Notes: generated by a model from the letters alone, not told the origin. A stretch of 64,000 nt of DNA from Armillaria gallica (GCA_037576215.1 JBANDB010000021.1:186001-250000); one strand, 5' to 3'. Shown: positions 10,920 to 22,895, counted from the first letter of the stretch. Program-made: numbers and translations.

Positions 10920-10933
10920 GTTAGCTCGAAGCT
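10920..10933 (+). other. Self-priming primer-binding site
   Basis: The bases right after the 5' LTR, TTAGCTCGAAGCT (10921-10933), are the exact reverse complement of AGCTTCGAGCTAA at 10750-10762 in the LTR. This is the arrangement of Tf1/sushi elements, where the 5' end of the transcript folds back to prime reverse transcription and no tRNA is used. I see no tRNA-like primer site here. Confidence 0.85.
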
Positions 10934-11285
10934 TTCTATAGAACCTCCCCCCGTATAACCGCAGAGGTTCATGCCCATGAAATAGACCACCCAGAACCGA
11001 CGAAATTCCCCTCCAACGCAGACCACTAGAACACGCCAGTCCAAACCCGTCAAGACTCGCAAAGGGAGGAAACACCCTAAGCGACGAAGCAGACCCCCCC
11101 ACGACGACGACTACGATAACTTTTCCTACGACTACTGCGGCTACGCCGACTACGACTGCAACGTCGACTAGGAGCACCCTGCGATTAGCCCTACTTAACA
11201 TCTTTACCCTCCTTCTCGTCCAATTCCTCCTCTACCAGATTTCCCAGCGCCTTCGGGACGTAGAACGTATCCGACGGCGCGATCG

Positions 11286-13916
11286 ATGACCCCTGATCTG
11301 ACCGAAACACAGACAATAGCCCTCAGCGCCGCCATCGTAACCTCCACCTTCTTGTGTCTCCTCACCGCCGCACTAGTCCTAGTATACCAAGAACAGATCC
11401 GAGGATTCCTCCATCGGCGAGGGATTCTCATCGTACCGCCACCCCCCCGGTCCCTCAACATTATGTCGAACTACCCCGACTCGACCTCGCCTACGTCCGA
11501 CCAGGCATGGGGACAGAGCGCCCGGTCGTACGAACCCAGTGGCGAAGAGAGACGGACGTCTCTTTCCAGATTAACCAGGGCTTCTATGAGGCTCGAGGAT
11601 CTGCTCAACCCCGCGCCGAGTCTTCCACCCACGCAGGGGTACAGGACGTACGGCCTCAGGAGCCTGAGCCCAACCCCCCTGAGTACACCCCCAGACGCCT
11701 CTACCCTGGCAGAGGACCCCGACTCGAAGCCTTCCTACAGCGACCACCAGCGCAACCCATTCGCCGCACGATGGGGACGGCTCGAAGGCCCATCGAGATT
11801 AACAGCGACAGCGACTCGGACAATAGTATCCCCCTCATCATCCTGGACGACCGGGGAGTTCCATACACCCCAGGACTCTCCGGGACCTCGACTCCCGAGT
11901 CAACCCCAAGTGAACCTGTCTCCGCCGTTCCAAGAACCGCTACTCCCGGATCCATCTCCTCCAGAGCCGCCACTCCTGAACCTACGGCCCCCGTCCCTGC
12001 CACTCAGGAGCCGGAACCCCTTCCTCGGCCAGAGCCCGTCGTCGCAGGACCACCACGACCTCGGGCAGACGATGACCCGCTCAACCCACACGGTAGGGAC
12101 TATGAGTGGCTGGCTCTTTCAAGAGTCGATATCCAAATACTGGGCCCCGCACGAAGCGAGGCCTGGGAGTTACGGTGGCAGGACATCGAACGACGAGCAG
12201 GATTCCGGGCTCCAGACAGGGAGACCATGGACTACTACCTCGCCGCTGATCGAGGGGATCCGCTTCCTCGATACGGACGAGACCGTGTCCTCGACGCCCG
12301 GATTTGGGCCAACCGGCTCCGGGAAAGGTACCCCCCGGCAGCTGGCAACCGACTCCCACGAATTCCGCCACGGACCGAGCAGGAGCAGGATGCCCTGGAA
12401 CGCGCCCTTCTACCCCTCGCCCAACTACAGGGGGACTGGCCCGATCTCGATGGAGAATACTCCGCCGCAACGGCGCGGGTACTACCCCGAGAGCCAGAGG
12501 ACGCGGGTCCCTGACTCCTACTATATGACGCACGAACCGGGACCCTTACCGGACTCCCCCCCTGAAGCGATGAAGAAGGACTGGAGAAGGAGGGGAGAGT
12601 ATCTGGGAAAAGGGACGAGCCGCCTTTTTGCCGGCTCGGGAAGCCCAGGAGACGATGACGGAGAGATGGCGCAGGATCCCCCACCCCCGGATCACGGGGA
12701 AACAATGCAGGAACGAATGGACAGGATTGAAAGCCAAGCCGAAGCCATGAGAGCCGAAAACACTCGTCTCCAGAATGAGCTGGAGGCGGAGAAGAAAAAA
12801 AAGGCGTCACCCTCCGGTCGGGGACACCCACCAAGGCGGGGTCCCGACCTGGATCGTTACTCGGTGCCACGCCCCCCGGGCTGGGAACCACCCGATCACG
12901 GACCAACGGGAGAATGGGACGCAGCCTGTCCCCCTGCGTTCCTCAGCGTCTGACCTGTACTGATGCAACTGCCCAGGAACTTCGAAGGAAAGCACGACGA
13001 CATCGAGCGATTCTTAGGAGCCTGCGAGCACTATTTTGAGACCTTCCGATACCACTACGAAGGGAGGCCTTCCCTCATGGTGGGACTGGCAGTCTCGCTC
13101 CTGTCGGGGGAGGCGGAAGATTGGTGGGTGCATGAGCGACCCAAGTACCGCTACACCCCGACCAACCCTGGACCGCACGCAACCCCCGAGGAGGATGAAG
13201 ACTTCGAAGCGGGACCACGCTATCGCTATCCTAGCTGGGAGGACTTCTGCGAATTGTTCCGAGAACAATTTCGAGACCCCGCTATCGAGCTAGTCCACGA
13301 AAAACGAATGGGCGAAATGAAGATGGGAGACGAACCGGCCCACGTCTTCTTCCGGAAGCTGGAACGGGAGGCCAAGTTGGCCAATCGCCTTGCTGATCAA
13401 ACGGACCGAGGCCTCCTCGTTCAAGCCGTCCGGAAGGGAATCCCTCGTGGTTACGGGGCGGCAATCGCCAACCTAGGAATCGCCGTCCCCCGCGACTACG
13501 AAGGATGGAAGGATCGCATCCTCCTCATGTACGAGCAGCACCAGCGTCAGAAGATCTTCGAACAAACCCAAGGCCTCGACAAATATCCCGAAAAACGACC
13601 AAGCCACGGGACAACCTCTTCGAAAGTCCCCGAAGCGCGCCCAACTCCGAAGCCCAAGGAGACGCACAAACCCGCGGCGCCCGTCCCAAAGTGGGTCCCG
13701 ATCCATCAGACCACGCACAAGGGGGGCGGCATCCCCATGGAGATCGACGCAAAGAAGTCACGACAGATGGCGGAGGGAAAGTGCTTCCGCTGCGATGAAA
13801 AGGGACATCTCAGCCGGGACTGTCCCCATAAGGGCGAGAAACGTGAGGTACGCGCACTTGAGGCGGTACCGGAACCACTCGCAGATGCTACGGAAACGGA
13901 AAAGGTAAAAGACTAG
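11286..13916 (+). CDS. Gag polyprotein frame with one in-frame TGA
   Basis: One frame open from ATG 11286 to the stop at 13914 except for TGA at 12951-12953. Before the TGA it encodes a hydrophobic N-terminal helix (near 11310-11390), low-complexity sequence, and a coiled coil (about 12700-12800) of the kind that precedes capsid in Ty3 Gag. After it, from ATG 12963, come the capsid (starting QLPRNFEGKHDDIERFL) and a zinc knuckle CFRCDEKGHLSRDC near 13783. Either the TGA is a CGA-to-TGA mutation, or it is read through, or Gag simply starts at 12963. Gag packages the element RNA. Confidence 0.75.
11507..12514 (+). CDS. Leader ORF of the gypsy element, overlapping the Gag frame
   Basis: Frame open from before 11354, with its first ATG at 11507, to 12514. 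The first two thirds are P, S and T rich. The last 130 residues look folded: they contain EWLALSRVDIQILGP, then WELRWQDIERRAGF and RYGRDRVLDARIWANRL. The product would be about 335 residues with no known domain. Over this whole stretch the frame of the downstream Gag (from ATG 11286) is also open. I think this ORF is the real coding frame at least for 12080-12514. It could encode an accessory protein or an upstream product of the gag region. Confidence 0.5.
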   Translation: MGTERPVVRTQWRRETDVSFQINQGFYEARGSAQPRAESSTHAGVQDVRPQEPEPNPPEYTPRRLYPGRGPRLEAFLQRPPAQPIRRTMGTARRPIEINSDSDSDNSIPLIILDDRGVPYTPGLSGTSTPESTPSEPVSAVPRTATPGSISSRAATPEPTAPVPATQEPEPLPRPEPVVAGPPRPRADDDPLNPHGRDYEWLALSRVDIQILGPARSEAWELRWQDIERRAGFRAPDRETMDYYLAADRGDPLPRYGRDRVLDARIWANRLRERYPPAAGNRLPRIPPRTEQEQDALERALLPLAQLQGDWPDLDGEYSAATARVLPREPEDAGP

Positions 13917-16900
13917 GTCGTCCGGGTTCTGATTCGCCCGCGACGACCTACTATTCCCCTGGTGCACATCTCGCTTCCTCCTTTGTACCAACATATACTC
14001 GTCATGTATTTACAGACGTTTTACTTACTGCACATTCGGCTATACCCCGAGCCCCGAGTACGGGGCCGGTTACTCCTGCGACTTCAAAAAATATGACCAA
14101 TCTACAGCCTCAGCGCCACTTTACGACTTTCCCTCTCACGCGCCCAGTTACAGAATCAGCAAATCGATACGAAGTTCTTACGGACATGACTCACGAATTT
14201 CCTCCACAGGCCGGGGCCGCCGTCCCCAGGTTACCTAAACCGGCTAAGTGTTCGCCAAGTAGCTCACTGCGAGCGAACGGAACGGACGAAAAGTCGCCCA
14301 CCATAGCGGCACCCGCCATAATGACGGATGGGCAGTCTCCCTTTGGTAGAGACACCCTTCGATCAGGTGGGGCAGGAGTTAGGGTCACTCTTACTCCTGA
14401 CGAAGCGACCCCAACCCCCGAACGGGTGCCCCCACGGAACCACCACCGAGGCGCGGGCCCAGAGCACAACACTCCCCGGGACGGCAAGGGCAGCGCAGGC
14501 TCAACCCCACTGGGGGAGCGGCCAGGAAGACCCGACGGGGGGGACCCCGAGAGCCTGAGGGTAGCCGGTCGAATTCCTGGTAATTCCGACCCTTTGGTAC
14601 ACGGACAACCCGTAGTCTCGCACTACACCCACGGGACGAACAAGGACGCCTACATAGCCGAAAAGGGGGAACCCGCTAGCGCCCAGGCGGTAAAGAGGGG
14701 GCACAAGGTATCTCTGGAAGAAGTACCTGACGAGGAAGACGACACCTCCTTCCTCCAGTGGCAGTCGAAAGGAAGGACAATTGTGAGCCCGGAGGGTCCT
14801 CGAGCGATCGCTCCCGTGACCCCTGAAACGATCCCCGCTGCCCCTCGTGTCGATTTCGGATGGGTAAAGCCTTTCGAGGTCGATTGGACCTTGCGAGCCA
14901 TTTGCCAGGCCCCGACCGACCATGCCGCTCGCGCCATCCTCTCTCTTTGGATCCACCCGGATCGTCTAGGAGAGCTAAGCGACGACCTCCTCCGTACCTT
15001 ACGTACTGAAGGAGAACTCGCGCGCGAGCACCTCTACGAACTCCGGGAACCCATACGTTATATACGGGGAGCAACCAGCGACCTGATGATCCCCGTGACC
15101 CTTGAACCATGTACGGGATGAAAGACTCTCAGCACGAAGGCCCTGCTCGACAGTGGCTGCACTGGGAGTGCAATTAACGTAGCCTACATTAGGAAGCATG
15201 AGCTCGACACCAGAAAGGTAAAAGTCCCCATCCCCGTATACAATGCCGACGGGACCAGGAATGCAGGTGGAGAGGTGACTAAGTTCGTTGAACTCTGCCT
15301 CTCCATCGGAGAACATTGCGAGCGAATCGACCTGGCAGTCACCGACCTGGGAAATCGGGACGTATATCTCGGGCACGATTGGCTTAAACGCCATAACCCT
15401 TCCGTCAATTGGCGGACTGGGAACGTGATCTTTGGACGCTGCCAATGCGTCAAAAATCCCCTCGAACTCCCAGACGCCGACCCCGAGGAACGGTGGGACG
15501 AGGAGCTCAAGGAGGGCGATACTATTCTCGCCATCCGGATGGAGGAGGAGCTCACCTTATGAGCCCTTCACCATGCCAATGACCTCGTGGCCAAAGCCCA
15601 CACTGACCAACCCCGGAAGACATTCGAGGAAATGGTGCCCGAGCACTATCACTCCTTTCGCGACTTGTTCTCTAAAGAGAACTTCGACGAATTACCGGCG
15701 CGGAAGCCCTGGGATCACGCTATCGAGCTCGTCCCCAATGCCAAGTCTACCTTGGACTGTAAGGTATACCCCCTGAACCGAAACGAACAAGAGCAACTCG
15801 ACAAGTTCCTCGACGAGAACCTAGAGTCAGGGCAAATTCGTCCCTCCAAGTCCCCCTTCGCGTCACCTTTCTTCTTTGTCAAAAAGAAGGACGGCACCCT
15901 CCGACCCGTGCAAGACTACCGTAAGCTCAACGAAATGACTATCAAGAACCGATATCCACTACCGCTCATCTCTGAACTCATCGATAAGCTATGTGAGGCT
16001 AAATACTTCACGAAGCTCGACGTCCGTTGGGGGTACAACAATGTGCGAATCCGAGAAGGGGATGAGGAGAAGGCTGCCTTCCGCACTAATCGGGGCCTCT
16101 ACGAACCAACGGTCATGTTCTTCGGACTTACGAACTCGCCTGCAATGTTCCAGTGGATGATGAATGACATCTTTCGAGACCTCATAGGAGAGGGGAAGGT
16201 CACCATTTACCTCGACGACATCCTGATCTTCTCCAAGGATCGACAGGAGCACCGCCAGATCGTGAACCGCGTTCTTCGGCGTCTTCGAGAAAACAAGCTC
16301 TTCCTTAAGGCAGAGAAGTGCGAATTTGAGGTTCTCGAAACGGAATACCTGGGCGTAATCATCAGCGAGAATTCGGTACGAATGGACCCGGTCAAGGTCG
16401 CGGGCATCGCCGAATGGCCGACGCCTCGTCGCAAAAAGGAGCTCCAATCATTCCTAGGGTTCACCAACTTCTATCGAAAGTTCATTAAAATGTATTCTAA
16501 GGTGGTCCGACCCCTCACTCAACTGACAGGCAATGCCGAATGGAAATGGACGGAGGCCCAGGATAAAGCCTTCAAAGAGCTGAAGCGACGAATGGCAGAG
16601 GACGTGATCCTCGCCATTCCAACCGACGACGACCCCTTCCGGGTTGAGGCAGACACTAGCGAGGGTGCAGTAGGCGCAGTCCTCAGTCAACAGCAGAGCG
16701 GGGTGTGGCGCCCAGTAGCGTTCATGTCCAAATCGCTCAGCGCCACAGAAAGGAATTATGAGATTTATGACAAGGAATTGTTGGCCATCATGCTCGCCCT
16801 GTCCGAGTGGCGTCACTACCTCATGGGTGCCAAGGAGAATGTAGAGATCTGGACAGACCACCAAAACCTCCAATACTTCCGGTTGCCCCAAAAGCTAAAC

Positions 16901-18568
16901 CGACGACAGGCCCGCTGGGTCACCGAACTCGCCGAGTACCATTTCACCCTTCACCACAAACCCGGCTCTCAGAACGTAAAAGCCGACCTATTGTCAAGAC
17001 GGCAGGATCACGACCAGGGCCATAGCGACAACGACGACATCGTCATCCTGCAGGAACATCACTTCCGCGCCCTCATCCTGCCCACCACCTTCGAAGTCCA
17101 CCAGCGCATCGAAGAAGCAACATGCCAGGAAGAGTTGTGGGACGAAGGCATAGCAACCTCGTTAGCGCACGAACGAGGGATCTCTCGGCGAGAGGGACTC
17201 CTGTACTACGATGGGAGGATCTATGTACCCCGCTCAAAGAAATTACACGGCAACATCATCTCCCAGTACCACGACCATATCACGGCAGGTCATCCTGGAA
17301 TCGAGAAGACAAGGGAGTTAGTCCTACGAGACTACTGGTGGCCCAAGTTACGAAAAGACGTTGAAGCATACGTAAAGGGGTGCGAGACATGTCAGCGAAC
17401 CAAGTCCGATACCCACGCGAAGGCGGCTCCGTTACACCCCAACGAGGTGCCCGTAGGACCGTGGACCCATATCTCTGTTGATATGGTCACTGGCCTCCCC
17501 AATTCCAATGGCCACGATGCCATGTTGGTAATCGTTGACCGATTCTCCAAAGCCATCATACCCATCGCATGCAACACCGAGCTTTCGGCGGAAGGATGGG
17601 CCCGATTGCTACGTGACCACGTGTATGCCCGTCATGGGATGCCACAAGTCGTCATCTCCGATAGAGGACCCCAGTTCGTGTCTAAATTCATGAAGGAGCT
17701 ATACCGACTCCTTGATATTACACCCAACGCATCCACGGCCTTCCACCCCCAGACGGACGGCCAAACGGAGCGGGTAAATCAGGAAATTATCAAGTACCTC
17801 CGGATATTCGTAAACCATCGACAGAACGACTGGAGCGACTGGCTACCCTTAGCCGAGTTCGCCCATAACAACCGAGTCCACAGTGCCACGGGCAAAAGTC
17901 CATTCATGGTACTCTATGGGAGAAACCCCCGAATCCTCCCCGACACTCTGCACACGACATCGCTCTCCAACCCTGCTGCTGAAGACTTTACAAGGAAAAT
18001 GATGCAGATCCACGCCGAGACAAAGATGGCTCTTGACGAAGCAGCAGAGAAGATGAAGATCCAGTACGACAAGACTAAGCGCCAAGCTCATCCCTATCAG
18101 GTTGGCGATCGGGTATGGCTCGATTCCACAAATCTACACCTACCCTGTCCCAAAAAGAAGTTGGACGACAAGAGAGTCAGACCATTCCTCGTACTAGAAA
18201 AAGCAGGGGCCAGCGCGTTTAAGCTCAAACTTCCCCCGCATTGGAAGATTCATCCGTGCTTCAACGAGAAACTCCTTACACCGTATACCCCACCGTCGTT
18301 TCCAAATCAGGAGCTCCCACCTCCACCTCCTCCCGACCTAGTTGAAGACGAGGAGGAGTACGAAGTCGAAGAGGTCCTCGACATATGCCCACGACAAATA
18401 CGTGGACGACGGGGCCAAAAGTCACGAACGACACACGACTACTTCGTAAAATGGAAAGGTTGGACCAGGGAACACAACTCGTGGGTACGAGAAGAAGATA
18501 TGGAGCACGCACAGGAGGCAATCGCTGACTTTGAAACTTGTCATGGAGCCATACGGGCGGTATCGTGA
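13799..18568 (+). CDS. Pol polyprotein frame (PR-RT-RH-IN-chromodomain) with two in-frame TGA
   Basis: This frame is -1 relative to Gag and overlaps its last 118 nt; its first ATG is 14093. It is open to 18568 except for TGA at 15119-15121 and 15560-15562. Domains in order: protease with LLDSGCTGSAI (15143), reverse transcriptase with YLDD (16208-16219), and RNase H with acidic residues in VEADTSEG, KELLAI and WTDHQN. Integrase follows with an H-H-C-C finger (17277-17394), the catalytic D of VDMVTG (17480), D of ISDRGPQF and E of TERVNQE, then a GPY-like module, and last a chromodomain with VKWKGW (about 18450). All catalytic residues checked are present, so only the two TGA codons block synthesis. 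Confidence 0.9.
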
Positions 18569-18907
18569 CGCGGCCCTATAACGGGGATAGCTATGGGCCC
18601 CATAGATTACAACTATTACGACGCACGCTCACAACCTTACGAATTAACAGGCCTGCCAGGACAAGTTAAGGACTCGCCCGTACCGCTCTTGCCACCACCA
18701 TACGAAAAATCCTCGCCTTGTAGCGACAACAAATCGGACAAGGCAATGTCGCAGAGCGTATGGGGTTGATGGGATAACGAGAAATCCCTCGTCTTCAGGG
18801 GCAACAAACCCTGCGGAGACAATGTCGCAGACTCGGAAGCCTAGATTATGCGGAATGGCGATGAAGTGCGGGAGCGACCTTACTGGCAGTCGGGACACCT
18901 GCCTTTA
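18569..18907. other. Gypsy 3' untranslated segment
   Basis: About 340 bp between the pol stop and the polypurine tract. No frame on the plus strand looks like protein. Part of the retrotransposon transcript. Confidence 0.7.
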
Positions 18908-18919
18908 ACAGGGGGGTGA
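18908..18919 (+). other. Gypsy polypurine tract
   Basis: ACAGGGGGGTGA directly precedes the 3' LTR. It is the expected primer for plus-strand DNA synthesis. Confidence 0.85.
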
Positions 18920-19291
18920 TGTTACGATTTTTTCCTTTTTCTTATCTTATCTTATCCGGCACCTCGGCACCTCACGGCACCTCGGCACACCGGCATATCG
19001 GCACGATACCCCAAGACTTCGATAGACTACCCCAAAGCTTCCCTACAAAGCCGCAACCCATTAGTTATTTTTAGATTCCACATATCATATATAAGTAGCA
19101 TAGCTCTTGGCCATGTACCCTAGCTTCGAGCTAAGTTTAATACACCCGGACTTTACTCCACTCGCTTGCCGAGAGTTCACTGCGCAAACCGCTCCGCTGT
19201 AATAGACGTCACGGCTCTATTGATCTACCCGAAGTGCGAGGTAGTATATCATTAGACGCCTAGTCTGTTATTCCCGGGTCCGGTCATAACA
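18920..19291 (+). repeat. Gypsy 3' LTR
   Basis: 372 bp, identical to the 5' LTR except for two transitions and one extra 18-bp unit near 18965. It is followed by the target duplication ACATC at 19292-19296. Confidence 0.97.
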
Positions 19292-19296
19292 ACATC

Positions 19297-22200
19297 ACGC
19301 GCCGCATCTTCAATACGTAATTGCCAGGAGGGAAATCTCGGGTGACAATCTCTTCATATCCCTGTGGAAGCTCCACATAGTTATCTCCTTGGGGTTCTGT
19401 GTTGAGATAGGCACCGACAAAGTCAATGAGCCAAAAATTGAGCTCTTTAGCAGCAATGATGGCAAAGAACATGTGTAATGATTCATACTGCACAACCGCT
19501 GCAAAGGATTCAAAGTAATGTAACCCTTTAATCTGTGTGAACCCTTTCACAACTAGTCAAGCTCTGTGCCTCAGTAGTTCTGCAGTAAACCCATCAATTT
19601 TCTTGTCATATACTCATCTGATGTCAATAGTCTTCATCCACAGCTCCCTCGGGATGACTTCCCAAATGTCTCATTCTTCCATGTGCCAAATTTCTTCATC
19701 CATGGGTGGTCCCCAAAGCTTTGGCCTAGTTATTGCTTCGTAGTAATTGTTGGGGACCCACTGGTCATGTCTATCAGGAATATCTGTGAGTTCCAAGGCT
19801 TTGAGGGCAATGATATCTTCTGGGTCCTCATCATCAAGGTCCATCGGCAATGGAATGACATTATTGTTTGCCCAGTCCTTCCCTTGGTTCTTAGCGGCTT
19901 CTTCTCGGTGAAGATACTTGCTTGACTCGACCTGTGCATGCGAAGGCTTTGGTACTTGGCTTGGGAGTCTATTTTCGTCACTAGACCAATTGTGAATTGG
20001 GATTTGGTTTGGGATTTGATGTGCTGCGGGATCATTACTTGATTTTTGTGAGACTGGGATACGGGATTGTCAGCCTAGGAATGGAGGAGGGTTACACATC
20101 TGGACTGGTGCCTCTGGATGGAGTAGATCCTCAACAATCTCCCTCTGAGGCACAGTCCATGTGGGAACTAGCTCTTTGAAAATGACATCCTGTGATGTAA
20201 TAACATGGTTTCCCAGACCATTGAGCAAGATATGGTAAGTTCCATGCCCTGCCAATCCAATCAAGCGACCCTTCTGACCTCATGGAACCAATTTACTCTC
20301 TCCCTTTACCTCAGGAATTTTTGCATAACATGGACTCCCCCACACTCACAAATACCCTATGGACTGACACTTTTTCGACCACACTTTCTCCAGAATTTTT
20401 CCTGGATGCCATGATGTTGGGAGTAAATTTCCAACCCTGATAGCAAAATCACAAGCCTCCACCCACCAACCCATGGATAACCCTGCTTCAAGAAGCATGA
20501 TTCATACTGAGCCAAAGATGATACCAAAAGTCCTCTCAGCAACACCATTAGCGACAGACAAGTATGGTGCTGTTGGTTCAACTAAAACCCCTCTTGCAGC
20601 TGCCCAGTCTCGCCATAACTGACAGTCAAACTCATTATTGCAACGAATTTGTTTTAATTTCTGTCCAGTTTGGTGTTCGGTGACTGTTGTATATGAATCT
20701 AGAGCTGATAGGGTCGTTTCAGCTCATCTATTTTGCAGGAAGAATATGCCACAGTGAGAAGAAGCATCATCTGTGAACCCCATGGCATATCTCGCACTGC
20801 CAATTGATTGGACTCTGGCTGGGCCCCAAATATTGATAGTTATGTGTTCAAGAACTTGACTTGCAGGAATAACAACTGCATCAAATGGCCTTCACTTTTG
20901 ATTCCCAAGAATGCATGGTTTGCACTTTCCAGGTAGCTTTGGGCCAGGTTTTATGTTTAACCCATCAACTAAGTCCTTTTGGACCATTTCCTCAATGTGA
21001 TCAACACCATGGTGGACAAAGCACATGTGCCAGACCTCCAAAGGGGTAACAATATCAAGGGATTGAGCCGTTCGAGCGCTGTGGGAGCTATGGTGGATCA
21101 GGGTGCCATTTATAGCATACAAATCCCCAACAAGTTTGCCATCAAATTGGGGTGTGCTGTTTAGGTCAATGAAGGTAACTTTTCGTCCTCCATAAACAAC
21201 TTTCCACCCATCCTTGTCGACTGAAATCAGGTTTGCCGAGATATCTGGGCAGTGGAGGGCTCTTTCCAACTTCACAATGCTGTCCATCCCATTCATTGAA
21301 GTCTTTATGGCCATGGTCCCTGTTCCTTTGACTTTGAATGTCACTCCATCTTTTGACAAGCCACCAGCGATGTTTGTGAGTGGGATATAGGTGGAAAAGG
21401 CAAGTCTCTGTTTCACAAAGTGGGTACTTGCTTTGGAATCACTGTATAGCTTCGACAAGTCTAACATTTCCACCCCTTTAGATACCCATGCCTTCTCTTG
21501 AATTTGCTCCTCAGTCATCCTTTTGGTGTCCTCCCCCAAGCTTCCATTTAACACAAAAACATTCATCGTTACACCAGTATTTGGGTTTGGGATCTGCATG
21601 AGGTTTGTGGTTGGAATTCGAGTGTCTTGTTTGCCCTTCCACCAAGGTGGGTACTGTCCTTGTTTCCCTCCACCTATTTTCCAGCACTCATCTATAGTGT
21701 GCCCTATTCCTTTACAATGCTCGTTCGCTGGGTGTGACCTCCCATTACTTGGCCTTGCATTGTCCTTGCAGCTTGACAGGCTCTGGACTTGTAGTGCCAA
21801 TGCATCAATTGAAGCTTGTAACACTTGGTTGGATGTTGTCGTTGTTGAACTGGTAGGGCCCAAAGATATCTTTCCTCTTCTGGCTAACCTTTCCCCATGC
21901 GCAGAGAGGTAGGCAATAACAACCATAAGATCCTTTTCACCATGTAGGATGCTGACAACAGGATCCCAGGATTTGGGGAACGAGTTGAGAAGAATAGTAA
22001 TGAAGGTCTCTTCCTTTATAGCTGCCCCCGCATCATTAGCTTCTTTCAGTGAGCGCCTCATCTTCTTGATATGGCCCCCATCACCCAACACCTTGTCTCC
22101 TTCCTTGTAGGTGTTCGCTCACAAGATCTTCTCCTGATGGTTCCGTACTAGGTCAGAATGCACGCTGTATTGGGTCTTCAACCTTGTCCAAGCTGCATGT

Positions 22201-22480
22201 GAGGTGCCTCGTGTATCAAGTACAAAACTGAAGACATCTGTTACATTGTGGATGATGGAAAGAGAGAGCGGAGCTCTCTCTTTGTGTGTATTCGTATTCA
22301 TTGGGGGTGAGGCTGCTCAGGCCGGTGGTCTGGGTTGGGAATAAAGCTGGTCCTGGTACAGTTACATGGTTTCCCAGTAGTTGATTAGTCCTTGTGGTCC
22401 TCCTTCAGCCATCATAATCATTTCGAATGCAGTCCAATTTTCTCCGTTAAATTTTTCGCTCTCGTCAAGCTTGAATGGTA
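19297..22480 (-). pseudogene. Copia gag, protease, integrase and N-terminal reverse transcriptase remnant
   Basis: Minus strand, from about 22480 down. Gag starts near KFNGENWTAFEMIM (22455-22410). A zinc knuckle at about 21690 lacks its first cysteine (NEHCKGIGHTIDECW). In the protease, the expected D-S-G is D-S-K (near 21445). The integrase zinc finger reads H, H, C, C but has the copia WHRR-type start altered to WHMC (20990-20895). A broken integrase core follows at 20890-19800, and then reverse transcriptase with KGFTQIKGLHYFESFA and IDFVGAYLN (19545-19410). It ends exactly where the gypsy element entered. Multiple frameshifts are present. Confidence 0.85.
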
Positions 22481-22875
22481 AGATTTGGGTTGAAGATGTG
22501 TAAGGGATGCGAATTTCTATGGAGTTATTATTGCATCATTTCTTTAGCTATGTTTACGTATGGTTTGTGGGCAGCTACGTATGCACCGTTTTCGGCTCTT
22601 TTGATTTTTACCTCTATGTTGCATCTTTGACCTACTCATACTCTGGCTAATATACGCCGATCGTGCTCTGTGTTCGGGTTTTAGACCCTCGTGAGGTAGA
22701 TTTCTTACAAGATGCGTTCCCCGATGACATGTCGGAAAATTTTATAGGGGTAGGTCAAAAAATTGTGCGAGTTGATACGAGGGCCGAGTTTAGGTCCAAG
22801 AGGTGGCCGTTTGGGAATTTTGAGTCTTGGGTAAGATACAAGTGCTTGTTGTTTAGATCTGGATCTACAGAGTAA

Positions 22876-22895
22876 GGCAACGGGGCTGCATAACC
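22876..22895 (-). other. Probable copia primer-binding site
   Basis: On the minus strand the bases right after the 5' LTR read GGTTATGCAGCCCCG. The start resembles the half-tRNA initiator-methionine primer site known for some copia elements (GGTTATG...). The rest does not fit a standard anticodon arm well, so the site has decayed or the primer differs. Confidence 0.45.

Larger units (their letters stand above)
10566..19291 (+). mobile_element. Ty3/gypsy chromovirus-type retrotransposon, nearly intact
   Basis: 8.7 kb with LTRs at 10566-10919 and 18920-19291 and a perfect 5-bp target duplication ACATC (10561-10565 and 19292-19296). It lies inside the reverse transcriptase of the copia element. 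The LTRs differ by two substitutions and one 18-bp indel in a CACCTCGG-like repeat, so the insertion is young. Internal order: self-complementary primer site, a proline-rich leader ORF, Gag with zinc knuckle, then protease, reverse transcriptase, RNase H, integrase and chromodomain. The coding frames are broken only by three in-frame TGA codons. The self-priming site and chromodomain place it near the Tf1/sushi group. Confidence 0.97.

Noticed and set aside
11701..12906. Long antisense frames (100-223 codons) opposite the gypsy gag leader
   Set aside because: They lie opposite G/C-rich proline- and arginine-coding sequence, which suppresses stops on the other strand. They have no promoter, no domain and R/S/P/G-biased composition. 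I regard them as shadows.
15587..18568. Treating the reverse transcriptase part of gypsy pol as a separate gene starting at 15587
   Set aside because: There is no ATG there. The frame is continuous with the protease and upstream region apart from TGA codons, so it is one polyprotein frame.
22870..22895. A tRNA gene next to the copia 5' LTR, because of the GGTTATG stretch
   Set aside because: Only a primer-binding-site length match exists. There is no cloverleaf and there are no A and B boxes.
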